Positions 26,338 through 35,232 are shown, counted from the first letter of the stretch. The stretch is DNA of 64,000 nt from Paucibacter_B soli (GCF_037482845.1 NZ_JBBHJW010000002.1:372001-436000), one strand, 5' to 3'. Notes: a model not told the origin generated them from the letters alone. Program-made: numbers and translations.

Positions 26338-27096
26338 ATGCGCTTTGATCTGATCACCCTGTTCCCCGAGTTGTTCGGCCCGCTGCTGACGGCAGGCGTG
26401 ACGCGCCGTGCCTATGAGAGCGGCCAGGTCGATGTGAAGCTCTGGCAACTGCGCGACTTCGCCGAAGACAACTACCGCCGCGTCGACGACCGCCCCTATG
26501 GTGGTGGCCCCGGCATGCTGATGCTGGCCGAACCACTGGAACGCGCGCTCGCGGCGGTCAAGCTGGCGCGCGCCGAAGCGGCCGCGGATGCCGGGCCGCC
26601 GGCCATCATCCACTTCAGCCCCACCGGCCGGCGTATCGACCAGGCGCTGGTGCAAGAGCTGGCGCAAGGGCAGGGCGGCGTGCTGCTGTGCGGCCGCTAC
26701 GAGGGCATCGATCAGCGCGTTCTCGACAAGCATGTGACGCTGGAACTGAGCCTGGGTGACTTCGTGCTCTCGGGTGGCGAACTGCCCGCCATGGCCCTGC
26801 TCGATGCCATCGCGCGCCTGCAGGAAGGCGTACTGAATGACGCCGCCTCGCACCAGCAGGACAGCTTTTCCGATGGCCTGCTGGACTGCCCGCATTACAG
26901 CCGCCCCGAGGTGCTGGATGGCGTTGCGGTGCCGCCGGTGCTGCTGTCCGGCCACCATGCCCAGATTGCGCGCTGGCGCCGCGAGCGCTCGCTGGAGCTG
27001 ACCTGGCGCCGCCGGCCCGAGCTGATCGAGGCCGCACGGGCCGCTGGCCGGCTGAGCAAACAGGACGAAGCCTTCCTGCGCACCTTGAGCGTGTAG
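26338..27096 (+). CDS. trmD: tRNA (guanine-N1)-methyltransferase
   Basis: A 252-residue SPOUT methyltransferase that makes m1G37 in tRNA. It has the characteristic GGGPGMLMLAEPLE, the trefoil-knot AdoMet elements LCGRYEGIDQR and LSLGDFVLSGGE, and VLLSGHHAQIARWRRE at the C-terminus. Confidence 0.97.
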   Translation: MRFDLITLFPELFGPLLTAGVTRRAYESGQVDVKLWQLRDFAEDNYRRVDDRPYGGGPGMLMLAEPLERALAAVKLARAEAAADAGPPAIIHFSPTGRRIDQALVQELAQGQGGVLLCGRYEGIDQRVLDKHVTLELSLGDFVLSGGELPAMALLDAIARLQEGVLNDAASHQQDSFSDGLLDCPHYSRPEVLDGVAVPPVLLSGHHAQIARWRRERSLELTWRRRPELIEAARAAGRLSKQDEAFLRTLSV

Positions 27097-27112
27097 CAAT
27101 TTCGGCTATAAT
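27085..27112 (+). promoter_or_regulatory. Internal promoter for rplS
   Basis: TTGAGC and TATAAT spaced by 16 bases, starting within the last codons of trmD. This would give rplS its own transcript with a leader of about 95 bases. Confidence 0.65.
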
Positions 27113-27215
27113 GATCGGCTTTTCCGATCCTCTGCCGGGCAAAAAAGATCTGTCAAAGATCTGGGCGCCGCCCTTGAATATTCACAGCGCTGGCACGATC
27201 ACTTGGAGTGAAAAC

Positions 27216-27569
27216 ATGGACTTGATCCAAACCCTTGAGCAAGAAGAAATTGCTCGCCTGAACAAGACCATCCCCGTGTTCGCCCCTGGCGATACGGTGA
27301 TCGTCAGCGTGAACGTCGTTGAAGGCACCCGCAAGCGCGTGCAGGCCTACGAAGGCGTCGTGATTGCCAAGCGCAACCGCGGCCTGAACAGCAGCTTCAT
27401 CGTGCGCAAGATCTCCAGCGGCGAAGGCGTGGAGCGTACCTTCCAGCTGTACAGCCCCCTGATCGCATCGATCGAAGTCAAGCGTCGTGGCGATGTGCGC
27501 CGCGCCAAGCTGTACTACCTGCGCGAGCGTTCGGGCAAGTCGGCACGTATCAAGGAGAAGTTGGCCTAA
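27216..27569 (+). CDS. rplS: 50S ribosomal protein L19
   Basis: A 117-residue L19 with FAPGDTVIVSVNVVEGTRKR, the YEGVVIAKRNRG segment and VRRAKLYYLRER. I start it at the ATG at 27216 (TTGGAGTG upstream, N-terminus MDLIQTLEQEEIARL); the open frame upstream is the leader. Confidence 0.97.
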   Translation: MDLIQTLEQEEIARLNKTIPVFAPGDTVIVSVNVVEGTRKRVQAYEGVVIAKRNRGLNSSFIVRKISSGEGVERTFQLYSPLIASIEVKRRGDVRRAKLYYLRERSGKSARIKEKLA

Positions 27570-27583
27570 GGTCAGCTTGTGGT

Positions 27584-27650
27584 GCGAACCCTTGCGGTTC
27601 GCGCCCAACCAGAAGCCGCCCGGGCCTAGCGCCTCGGCGGCTTTTGTTTT
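27584..27650 (+). terminator. Terminator region after rplS
   Basis: Two stem-loops in series: GCGAACC / GGTTCGC (27584-27602), then AAGCCGCC / GGCGGCTT (27613-27643), which runs into TTTTGTTTT. The second is a standard intrinsic terminator. Confidence 0.75.
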
Positions 27651-27710
27651 GTCTGCCCGTTGACCCCGCGCCGCCGCCGCCGCTCGCTTCCGCCCTATGC
27701 TCAAGCCATC

Positions 27711-28418
27711 ATGTCCCGACCGCCGATTCTGAACGCGCAGGCCGTGCCCGTGGTGGGCAGCGATGCCCATCTGCCGCCCGTGCCGGCCGCGGCCATGCAG
27801 GCCGAGGCGCTGCGCCAGCGCTTTGCGGCGCCGCCGGTCTGGCAACCCGAGTTCCCGGGTGACGGCGGGACCTGGAGCCAGCGCGAGCCGAGTGCCGCCG
27901 CGGTGCTGCTGCCGCTGGTGCAGCGCGCCGAGGGCCTGCAGGTGCTGCTGACACGGCGCACCGCTCACTTGCGCGACCATGCCGGCCAGATCAGCTTCCC
28001 GGGCGGGCGTAGCGAGCCCGAGGACGGCAGCGCGGTGGCCACGGCCCTGCGCGAGGCCGAGGAGGAGATCGGCCTCGGCGCCGAGCACATCGAGGTGATG
28101 GGCGAGCTGCCTCTGTACACCACCGTCACCGCCTTCCAGGTCACCCCGGTGGTGGCGCTGGTGCGGCCGGATTTCGAATTGAGGCTCGATGCCTTCGAGG
28201 TGGCCGAGGCCTTCGAGGTGCCGCTGGCCTGGCTGATGACGCCTGCCCACCATCGCCGCCACCGCTTCAGCTGGGAGGGCGGCGAGCGCCATTTCCTCTC
28301 CATGCCATGGACGGGGTCAGATCTTGCCGGCCAGGGCGGCGGCGAGCCGCGCGAATACTTCATCTGGGGCGCCACGGCCGCCATGCTGCGCAACTTCTAT
28401 CGTTTCTTGCGCGCCTGA
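27711..28418 (+). CDS. CoA pyrophosphatase-type Nudix hydrolase
   Basis: A 235-residue Nudix enzyme. The Nudix box (GGRSEPEDGSAVATALREAEEEIGL, given here by its key residues G, E, REAEEEIG) follows the UPF0035-like LLTRRTAHLRDHAGQISFPGG typical of CoA diphosphatases (NudL-like). I start at 27711 (MSRPPIL). It may join the following CobD-like gene in one transcript. It carries CAGATCTTGC at 28318, a one-mismatch copy of the repeated word. Confidence 0.88.
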   Translation: MSRPPILNAQAVPVVGSDAHLPPVPAAAMQAEALRQRFAAPPVWQPEFPGDGGTWSQREPSAAAVLLPLVQRAEGLQVLLTRRTAHLRDHAGQISFPGGRSEPEDGSAVATALREAEEEIGLGAEHIEVMGELPLYTTVTAFQVTPVVALVRPDFELRLDAFEVAEAFEVPLAWLMTPAHHRRHRFSWEGGERHFLSMPWTGSDLAGQGGGEPREYFIWGATAAMLRNFYRFLRA

Positions 28419-28438
28419 GCCCGCTATCATCCCGGGCC

Positions 28439-29428
28439 ATGAACTTCTTTGCGGTCTTGTTCGCGCTGCTTTGTGAACAGCTCAAGCCCTTGCCCCATGG
28501 CAACGCGGTGCACCATGGCGTGATTGGCTGGGTGCGCTGGACCGGGCGCAACTTCGACGCCGGCCGCGAGCACCATGCGGCGGTGGTCTGGAGCATCACC
28601 GCGTTGGGTCCGGCCCTGCTGGCCGCGCTGCTCTACATCACGCTGCGCCACTTCAGCGTACTGCTGGCCCTGGCCATGGATGTGGCGGTGCTGTATTTGA
28701 CCCTGGGCTTTCGCCAGTTCAGCCACTACTTCACCGACATCCGCGATGCGCTGGAGCGCGGCGATGAGCTGGAGGCGCGCCGCCTGCTGGCCGAATGGCG
28801 CCACCTGGATGCCAGCGAGCTGCCGCGCACCGAGCTGCTGCGCCATGTCATCGAGCATTCGCTGCTGGCCGCGCACCGCCATGTGTTTGGCGTGTTCTTC
28901 TGGTTCATCCTGCTCTCCACCCTGGGCCTGGGCCCGGCCGGCGCGGTGCTCTACCGCATGGCCGAATTCGCCAGCCGCTACTGGGCCTTCAAGAGCCGCA
29001 CCATCGACGCACCCACCAACGAACGCCTGATGCAGCTCTCGCGCAAGCTGTTCGGCTGGATCGACTACGTGCCCTCGCGCCTCACCGCCACCGGCTTTGC
29101 CATCGTCGGCAATTTCGAGGAGGCGGTGAACGGCTGGCGGCGCGATGCCGCGCTGTGGATGCATGCCAACGAGGGCATCATCCTGGCCTCGGCAGCCGGT
29201 GCCCTGGGCGTGCAGCTGGGCGGCTCGGCCGCGCCGGGCATCACGCCCGACCGCAGCAAGACCTTCAATGCCGGCGGCGACATGGACGCCACCCTGGCCG
29301 ATGGCTCCACGCCCGGCCAACTACCCTCGCTGGGCGCGCTGCAGAGCGTGGTCGGCCTGGTGTGGCGCTCGGTGGTGCTGTGGATGCTGCTGCTGGCCCT
29401 GCTGACGCTGGCCAACCTGGTCGGCTGA
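28439..29428 (+). CDS. CobD/CbiB family membrane protein
   Basis: A 329-residue inner-membrane protein of the CobD/CbiB superfamily (YLTLGFRQFSHYFTDIRDAL; SRYWAFKS; KLFGWIDYVPSRLTATGFAIVG). True CbiB makes adenosylcobinamide from cobyrate, but this betaproteobacterial version is a separate, less well understood branch and has no cobalamin genes beside it. It overlaps nothing and is convergent with the S9 peptidase gene one base away. Confidence 0.82.
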   Translation: MNFFAVLFALLCEQLKPLPHGNAVHHGVIGWVRWTGRNFDAGREHHAAVVWSITALGPALLAALLYITLRHFSVLLALAMDVAVLYLTLGFRQFSHYFTDIRDALERGDELEARRLLAEWRHLDASELPRTELLRHVIEHSLLAAHRHVFGVFFWFILLSTLGLGPAGAVLYRMAEFASRYWAFKSRTIDAPTNERLMQLSRKLFGWIDYVPSRLTATGFAIVGNFEEAVNGWRRDAALWMHANEGIILASAAGALGVQLGGSAAPGITPDRSKTFNAGGDMDATLADGSTPGQLPSLGALQSVVGLVWRSVVLWMLLLALLTLANLVG

Positions 29429-29429
29429 A

Positions 29430-31451
29430 CTACCGCAGCACCGTCTGCTGCATGAACAGGATCGTCGCGTAGAACTGGAAGTCCTGGTTCTCCTTGCGGG
29501 CGAAGCCATGGCCCTCGTTCTCGGCGCGCAGATACCAGACCGGCGTGCCGTTCTCGCGCACCTTGGCGACGATCTGCTCGGCCTCGGTATAGGGCACGCG
29601 CGGGTCGTTCTTGCCCTGCACCACGAACAGGGGCTTGGTGATCTTGGCGGCATTGCTGAGCGGTGAGATCCTGTCCTGGAACGCGCGCATCGCCGGATCG
29701 CGCTCGTCGCCGTACTCCACGCGGCGCAGGTCGCGGCGGTAGCTCTCGGTGTTCTGCAGGAAGGTCACGAAGTGCGAGATGCCCACCACGTCGATGGCGC
29801 CGGCAATGCGCTCGGCGTAATGGGTGGCCACCGCCAGCGTCATGTAGCCGCCATAGCTGCCGCCCGTCACCAGCACGCGTGAGGCGTCCAGGTTCGGCTG
29901 GGTGGCGATCCAGTCCAGCAGGGCGCCGATGTCCTTCACCGAGTCCTCGCGCTGGAAGCCGTTGTCCAGCGCCAGAAAGCGCTTGCCGTAGCCGGCCGAG
30001 CCACGCACATTGGGCTGGATCACGGCCATGCCCAGCTCCTGCAGGTAGTAGTTGTTGCGGCCCAGAAAGCCCATCGTCGCCTGCGATTCGGGCCCGCCAT
30101 GGATGCTGATCAGCACCGGGCGCTTGCCCTCAAACTGCGCCGGCGGCAGGCTCAGCAGGCCGGAGATGCTGAGGCCGTCAAAGCTCTTCCAGCGCACCAG
30201 CTGCTGCTCGCCGAAGCGGCTGGTGTCGATGCCCCGCGGCACATAGGCCTGGGTCCAGGCCTGGGGCGCGCCCCAGCCGGTCTTGGCGCGCGCCATGCTG
30301 AACACCTGGCTGGGGCTCCGGGCATGGCTGACGCCCATCACCAGCTCACCGCGCTGCTGATCGAAATGCAGCGCACCGATGCTGCCGGCAGGCAGCGGCG
30401 GTGTGGGCAGAGGCCTGAGGCTCAGCGCGTCGAAGAGGCGCAGCTCGCCGCGCCCGTCGGCGTTCACGCGCGCGGCCAGCAGGCGGCCATCCCGGCTCAG
30501 CGTGGCACCGCTGACGTCCCAGGGAATGTCGGCCGAGACGCGCACCAGCTTGCCGCTGCGCAGGTCCAGGCGCGCCAGTTCACGGAACTCGCTGTGGCGG
30601 TCGGTGAGCACCCAGAGCTGCCGGTTGTCGTGGCTGAACTCGCCGGCAAAGTAGACCGCGCGCGCACTGTCGCCGGCGGCCGGCAGCAGCTTGCGCCGCG
30701 CGCCGCTGGCGAGGTCCAGCAACCAGAGTTCGGACTCGTTGGCCGAGATATAGCGCGTCAGCGCGAGCTGCCTGTCGTCGCGCGAGACCGAGCGCACGCC
30801 CCAGCCGCCGCCTTCCAGCTGGGCCAGGCGGCGCTTGCCCTCGGGCTTCTCGGGGTCCATGACCCAGATGTCGGTCGTCACCTGGGCGCGTGTGCCGCCC
30901 TGGGCGGTGCGGTCCAGCGGCAGCGAGGTGTAAACCAGCTGCGCGCTGCGATGCAGCCAGGCGCTCATATGGTGGCGTTCGTCCGGCTTGGTCAGCAGCA
31001 CCGGGGCGGCGCCCTTGCCATCCAGCCGGTACAGCTGCGCCACCTCGGAGCCGCCGCTGCTGCGTTCGAACACGATGTAGCGCCCCTGCCTGGGTTCGTA
31101 GCTGGCCTCACCCACCGGGTCGGCGCCGTCGGTGAGCTGCTCCAGCTCGCCCTGCGGGTTCGTCAGGCGGTAAAGCTGGGCCGTGTTGGCGCCGGCCTTG
31201 CGGTGGCTCACCAGCATCTCGCGTTGCTTGGGATGCCAGGCCACGAAGGCGTGGCCGCGGAAGTCGTTATAGGCCGTGACCTTGTCGGCCAGGCTTTGCG
31301 GTATCTCCGGGATGCCCTGGGCCAACAGCTTGGGGTTGGGTGACACGAACTGGGGCGCCTGCGCCTGGCTGGCCTGGGTCAGGCCGGCCAGCAGCAGGCT
31401 CAGCGCGATCAGCGCGGTGCCGCGGCAGCGCTTGGAAGAGGAGTGGGGCAT
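29430..31451 (-). CDS. S9 family prolyl-oligopeptidase-like peptidase
   Basis: A 673-residue exported serine peptidase. The signal peptide (ALIALSLLLAGLTQASQA) starts at the ATG at 31451, which I prefer to a longer in-frame start. A beta-propeller-like N-terminal half (repeated Asp/Gly-rich strands to about residue 390) precedes an alpha/beta-hydrolase domain with GGSYGGYM (Ser), GKNDPRVPYTEAEQ (Asp) and NEGHGF (His). It probably trims peptides in the periplasm. Confidence 0.92.
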   Translation of the reverse strand: MPHSSSKRCRGTALIALSLLLAGLTQASQAQAPQFVSPNPKLLAQGIPEIPQSLADKVTAYNDFRGHAFVAWHPKQREMLVSHRKAGANTAQLYRLTNPQGELEQLTDGADPVGEASYEPRQGRYIVFERSSGGSEVAQLYRLDGKGAAPVLLTKPDERHHMSAWLHRSAQLVYTSLPLDRTAQGGTRAQVTTDIWVMDPEKPEGKRRLAQLEGGGWGVRSVSRDDRQLALTRYISANESELWLLDLASGARRKLLPAAGDSARAVYFAGEFSHDNRQLWVLTDRHSEFRELARLDLRSGKLVRVSADIPWDVSGATLSRDGRLLAARVNADGRGELRLFDALSLRPLPTPPLPAGSIGALHFDQQRGELVMGVSHARSPSQVFSMARAKTGWGAPQAWTQAYVPRGIDTSRFGEQQLVRWKSFDGLSISGLLSLPPAQFEGKRPVLISIHGGPESQATMGFLGRNNYYLQELGMAVIQPNVRGSAGYGKRFLALDNGFQREDSVKDIGALLDWIATQPNLDASRVLVTGGSYGGYMTLAVATHYAERIAGAIDVVGISHFVTFLQNTESYRRDLRRVEYGDERDPAMRAFQDRISPLSNAAKITKPLFVVQGKNDPRVPYTEAEQIVAKVRENGTPVWYLRAENEGHGFARKENQDFQFYATILFMQQTVLR

Positions 31452-31467
31452 GTTGGGTACGCGGAAA

Positions 31468-31501
31468 TGAAAAGGCCGCGCCACCCCTGCGGTGCGCGGC
31501 C
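31468..31501 (-). terminator. Terminator after the Tim44-domain gene
   Basis: On the minus strand GGCCGCGC / GCGCGGCC form an 8-base stem followed by TTTTCATTT, just upstream of the S9 peptidase start. It separates the two minus-strand genes. Confidence 0.65.
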
Positions 31502-31557
31502 CGTGATTGTGGCAACAGCGGCCGGGTCTGAGCTGGGTCAGAGCCCCGGGTTTTGCC

Positions 31558-32442
31558 TCACTGCGTCTGTTGAATGCCGGCAATCGCCCATTCGCGGCTG
31601 CCGTCCAGCGGGCGCACCAGATGCCAGATCTCGTCGAAGGACTCGGCGGCGGCTTCGCTCTCCTCGCGGATCAGGCCCCAGAAGCGCACGCTCACCACCT
31701 GCTGATCCTGCTCTTGCGCGCGGTCGAGCAGCTGCGCATTCAGCTGGAGCACGTCGGTGCGCTGCGCGCCCTTGCGATCCAGCAGATCCTGCTGCACGGC
31801 GGCATACATCTGCGGCGTGGTGAACTTGCGCAAATCATTCTGGTCGCCCGCATCGTTGGCGGCTTGCAGGCGGATGAAGACGCGCTTGGCGACCTGCACG
31901 AACTCCTCGTCTTCGGCACTGCTCACCGGCGCCGCAGCGAGTGGGGCTGTCGCAGCAGCGGCGGCGGCCGGGGCATAGCCAGCACCCGCACCCGCACCCG
32001 CATACTGCAGGCCGGCGCCCTGCGCCGGCTTGGCCGCAAAGCGGCGCATCACAAAGCCCACCAGCAGCATCAGCGCCACGCCGATCAGCAGCATGGTCAT
32101 GACATTGGCGAGCGCGCCGCCCATGCCGAAATGGCTGGCAAGCGCGGCAATGCCAAGGCCAGCGGCCAGGCCGGCGATCGGGCCCATCCAACTGCGCTTG
32201 GGTGCGGCGGCGGGCGCTGCCGCACCGCCCGGGGCCGGGCTGGGCGCGGCCTGCTGGGCCGGCACCCCTGCACCCTGCGGAGCCGCGCCTTGCTGCGGCG
32301 CCGGGCTGGCGGGCTGGGTGGGTACGCTGCGCTTCATGCCGGCCGAACCGCCACCGCCGATGCGCTTGGCTTCGGCGCCCGGGCTCAGCATGCTCAGGCT
32401 CAGGGCGGCCACCAGGGTGGCGATCAGCAATCCATGTTTCAC
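31558..32442 (-). CDS. Tim44-like domain protein
   Basis: A 294-residue protein: signal peptide or N-terminal anchor (about 1-25), a long Ala/Pro/Gln linker (about 35-80), two membrane segments (about 87-130), an Ala-rich second linker and a C-terminal Tim44/MBLAC-type domain (VAKRVFIRLQAANDAGDQNDLRK, then VVSVRFWGLIREE). The bacterial family is of unknown function; it is usually predicted to be a membrane-anchored scaffold. Confidence 0.85.
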   Translation of the reverse strand: MKHGLLIATLVAALSLSMLSPGAEAKRIGGGGSAGMKRSVPTQPASPAPQQGAAPQGAGVPAQQAAPSPAPGGAAAPAAAPKRSWMGPIAGLAAGLGIAALASHFGMGGALANVMTMLLIGVALMLLVGFVMRRFAAKPAQGAGLQYAGAGAGAGYAPAAAAAATAPLAAAPVSSAEDEEFVQVAKRVFIRLQAANDAGDQNDLRKFTTPQMYAAVQQDLLDRKGAQRTDVLQLNAQLLDRAQEQDQQVVSVRFWGLIREESEAAAESFDEIWHLVRPLDGSREWAIAGIQQTQ

Positions 32443-32504
32443 GTCTTCATCTCCTTGCGGCCATCGTCGGCCGTGGCGGGCATATGGGGTCGGTCAGCGG
32501 CAAT

Positions 32505-33281
32505 TCAAGCGTCGCGCACATCAGCCAGCACCTTGCTGCCGAAGTCGGGGCGCGCCAGGAACTTGAGGATGCGCGCGGCCGCCTCGTCGGGGCTGGCCAG
32601 CAGGCCCTCGCGCTTGAAATCGGCAAACTGTGCCTGATCGGGGAATTTGCTCGGGTCGCCGCTGCGCAGCTGGGTCTGCATATCGGTGTCGATGATGCCG
32701 GGCGCCAACGAGACGACTTGCGCGCCGTTCAAGCCCTGGCCGCGCTTGTGGGCCTCGTCCAGTGCCATCGCGGCGGACAGATTGTCCATGCCGGCCTTGG
32801 CGGCACAGTAGCCGGCACTGGCCGCCATGGCGCGGCGCCCCAGGCCGGATGAGATATTGAGGATGCGCTTGGCGCCCGGCCAGGCGCGCGTGGCGTCGAG
32901 GAAGGCGGCACTCAGCAGCAGCGTGGCCTCCAGGCTGACGCGCAGGGTGCGCGAGAGTTCGGCCAGCGGCAATTCGTCCACCGGGCCGGGCGGGCTCACC
33001 GCGGCGGCGTTGTTGATGAGGGTGAGGCTGCGGTAGCCCTGGCCGTCCTGCTGGCTCAGCCAGCTGCGCAGCTGTTCGGCGGCGGGCAGGGGCTCGGACA
33101 GATCGGCCGTCCATTGCTGCAGCGGTGCGCCCAGGCGCGCCGCCTCGGCCTGCAAGGCCTGGCTGCGCTGGCGCGCGATGCCGATGAGCTGGCGCGAGGG
33201 CGCCAGCAGCTGGCGGGCGATCGCCTCGCCCATGCCGCGCGAGGAGCCGGTGATGATGGTGAGATCGGTGAGGGTATTCAT
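32505..33281 (-). CDS. SDR family oxidoreductase
   Basis: A 258-residue short-chain dehydrogenase/reductase. The cofactor motif TGSSRGMG lies at the N-terminus, NNAAA in the middle, the catalytic Ser in NISSGLG and YCAAK as the Tyr/Lys pair. Resembles sepiapterin-reductase-like members, but the substrate is not determined. It is divergent from the unknown membrane-anchored gene at 33329. Confidence 0.88.
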   Translation of the reverse strand: MNTLTDLTIITGSSRGMGEAIARQLLAPSRQLIGIARQRSQALQAEAARLGAPLQQWTADLSEPLPAAEQLRSWLSQQDGQGYRSLTLINNAAAVSPPGPVDELPLAELSRTLRVSLEATLLLSAAFLDATRAWPGAKRILNISSGLGRRAMAASAGYCAAKAGMDNLSAAMALDEAHKRGQGLNGAQVVSLAPGIIDTDMQTQLRSGDPSKFPDQAQFADFKREGLLASPDEAAARILKFLARPDFGSKVLADVRDA

Positions 33282-33328
33282 CGGCGCATGTTAGAGCGTG
33301 TTGATTGGAGCAGGCTACAGTGCCGCCC

Positions 33329-34024
33329 ATGAAACGGAATCTGTTCGTCTGGCTGGCGCTGATCGTGGCCCTGATCTTTGCGCTCGCCTTTGCCCCGGCC
33401 TTTTGGCACATGCTGCGGGGCGTGGCGCCCGATGCGGTGGCGGAGCGCGACCTGCCCTGGCAGGTGCAGGCCCTGCCCGATGGCAGCAGCCGCGTGTTCG
33501 GACTGGCGCTGGGCTCCGGCCGGCTGGCCGATGCGCGCGCACGCTGGAGCGACAGCTTCGAGCTCGCGCTGCTGGTGGACGGCAGCGACGCCGCGACGCT
33601 GGAAGCCTATGTGGAGAACGCCCAGCTCGGTTTCGTCAGCGGCCGCCTGATCTTCAGCGCCCAGTTGCCGGCGGCGCAGATGCAGGGTTTGCGCGCGCGC
33701 GCCAGCAAGATCGAGCCGCTGGCCAGTGGGGCGCATCGCTACACCCTGGCGGCGCAAGACCTGGCCCTGGCCGATCAAGCGGTGTTGCTGGGCATCAGCT
33801 TGATTCCCTCCTTGCAGCTGGATGCGGCGCTGGTGACGCAGCGCTTTGGCGCCCCAGCCGAGCGCCTCACGCTGCAGGGGCTGGAACATTGGCTCTATCC
33901 CGCGCAGGGCCTGGCCATCAGCCTGGACCCCAAGGGCCGGGAGTTGCTGCAGTATGTCGCGCCGGCTGAGTTTGCCCGCCTGCGCGAACCCCTGCTGACT
34001 GTTCAGAAGTCCGGCGCGCAGTAA
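33329..34024 (+). CDS. Membrane-anchored protein of unknown function
   Basis: A 231-residue protein I do not recognise. One N-terminal membrane anchor (LFVWLALIVALIFALAFAPA) precedes an about 200-residue periplasmic part with a regular alpha/beta composition and no cysteines. Residues about 30-75 (LPWQVQALPDGSSRVFGLALG) look like the start of a folded domain. The 3' end overlaps the convergent pseudouridine synthase gene by 22 bases. It contains a minus-oriented CAGGTCTTGC at 33754. Confidence 0.7.
   Translation: MKRNLFVWLALIVALIFALAFAPAFWHMLRGVAPDAVAERDLPWQVQALPDGSSRVFGLALGSGRLADARARWSDSFELALLVDGSDAATLEAYVENAQLGFVSGRLIFSAQLPAAQMQGLRARASKIEPLASGAHRYTLAAQDLALADQAVLLGISLIPSLQLDAALVTQRFGAPAERLTLQGLEHWLYPAQGLAISLDPKGRELLQYVAPAEFARLREPLLTVQKSGAQ
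33754..33763 (-). repeat. CAGGTCTTGC word, copy 8
   Basis: Exact copy, reverse orientation, inside the unknown membrane-anchored gene; read as CAA GAC CTG (Gln-Asp-Leu). Preceded by GGGC on its own strand. Confidence 0.5.
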
Positions 34025-34617
34025 AAGCGCTGGCCGCTGTCTTCCAGCAGCAGCTCGCTGGCATGCAGCAGCAGGCGCGCTGCGCGCGCCGCGTCCGCGG
34101 GGCTGGCATAAAGGGCATCACCCAGGATCGCATGGCCGATCGCCATCAGGTGCACGCGCAGCTGGTGGGTGCGGCCGGTCAGGGGTACGAGCTCCACGCG
34201 CGTGTGGTCGGCCGCGCGCGCCAGCACGCGCAGCCGCGTCTGCGAGGGCTTGCCACGCTGCGCATCCACCATCTGCCGCGGCCGCTTGGGCCAGTCGGCG
34301 AGCAGGGGCAGGTCGATCTCCAACTCGTCCTGCGCCACGCAGCCCGCCACCACCGCCAGATAACGCTTGGCCACGCGGCGCGTGGCGAAGGCCTGGCTCA
34401 ACTCGCGCTGCGCCACGGCCCCGCGTGCCAACAGCAGCAGGCCCGAGGTCGCCTGATCCAGCCTGTGCACGATCAGCGCGTCGGCGAATTGCTGTTGCAC
34501 GCGCGCGCTGGCGCAGTCCTGCTTGTCGGGGCCGCGGCCGGGCACCGAGAGCAGGCCGCTGGGCTTGTGGACGACGACCAGCCTGTCGTCCGCATGCACC
34601 AGGGGCAGCGGTGCCAT
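34003..34617 (-). CDS. RluA-family RNA pseudouridine synthase
   Basis: A 204-residue pseudouridine synthase of the RluA branch with the catalytic HRLDQATSGLLLLA segment (Asp) and LTGRTHQLRVHLMAIGHAILGD. Short relatives modify 23S rRNA and tRNA; no S4 domain is present. The start at 34617 overlaps the phosphatase stop by one base (TGATG). A longer open frame exists upstream but lies inside that gene. Confidence 0.88.
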   Translation of the reverse strand: MAPLPLVHADDRLVVVHKPSGLLSVPGRGPDKQDCASARVQQQFADALIVHRLDQATSGLLLLARGAVAQRELSQAFATRRVAKRYLAVVAGCVAQDELEIDLPLLADWPKRPRQMVDAQRGKPSQTRLRVLARAADHTRVELVPLTGRTHQLRVHLMAIGHAILGDALYASPADAARAARLLLHASELLLEDSGQRFYCAPDF

Positions 34618-35093
34618 CAGAACTGGTCGACCCAGCCGGACTGCAGGGCCGATTGCGGATTCGAGCCTGCGGCTCGCACCGCCGCCAGCGCGGCCTCGCG
34701 CTCCAGCCCCAGGCCCTTGAGCACGCAGGCCGCGACGGTGCCGGTGCGGCCTATGCCCGCGGCGCAATGCAGCAGCACCTGCTCGCCCAGCACCAGGCTG
34801 TGCGAGAGCTGCTCCACGCCCTGGCGGAAGGCTGCCGGGTCGGCGCCCAGGCCGAAATCGCGCATCGGCATATGCTGCCAGCGGAACGGCAGGCGGCCCT
34901 CGGTGATGGCCTTGTGATAGGCCGGCGAGAGCTGGGCCACTTCGTCGAGCGGATTCAGGCACACCACCAGATGCAGCTGGCGCTGGCGTGCCTCGTCGAG
35001 AAAAGCGCCCCAGGGCTCCAGGCGGCCGGGCATGGACTGCAGCCAGAGGCGACCGCGGATGGCAGAGGGCAGGGGCAGGGAGCGAAATGGCAT
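34617..35093 (-). CDS. Dual-specificity / tyrosine phosphatase-like protein
   Basis: A 158-residue protein with the cysteine phosphatase signature HCAAGIGRTG (HCxxGxxRTG) and an upstream acidic candidate in MPMRDFGLGAD. Small soluble proteins of this type dephosphorylate tyrosine or phospholipid substrates. I start at 35093 (MPFRSLPLP). It is translationally coupled to the pseudouridine synthase and divergent from the VOC operon. Confidence 0.82.
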   Translation of the reverse strand: MPFRSLPLPSAIRGRLWLQSMPGRLEPWGAFLDEARQRQLHLVVCLNPLDEVAQLSPAYHKAITEGRLPFRWQHMPMRDFGLGADPAAFRQGVEQLSHSLVLGEQVLLHCAAGIGRTGTVAACVLKGLGLEREAALAAVRAAGSNPQSALQSGWVDQF

Positions 35094-35152
35094 GGCCGGA
35101 TTGTCTCTTGCAGAGCGACAGCTTGTCAGCCCGGCAAGCACCTGCTGCGCCC

Positions 35153-35181
35153 ATGGTTTATAAACAGATGGTTTATATATT
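35153..35181. promoter_or_regulatory. AT-rich direct repeat and palindrome before the VOC operon
   Basis: ATGGTTTATA occurs twice (35153-35162 and 35168-35177), 15 bases apart. The first copy is part of a perfect palindrome, GTTTATAAAC (35156-35165). A -10-like TATATT follows at 35176-35181. This AT-rich island sits between the phosphatase and the VOC gene, divergently oriented, and looks like an operator over a promoter. Confidence 0.5.
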
Positions 35182-35232
35182 TGTGTGACGCAGGCATGAT
35201 GCGGCCATCGAAGTGAAGCGTGGGAGGCGGTG

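Noticed and set aside
28318..28327. CAGATCTTGC in the Nudix gene as a tenth repeat copy
   Set aside because: It has the GGGGT flank but one mismatch in the core, so I did not count it as an exact copy; mentioned only as a near match.
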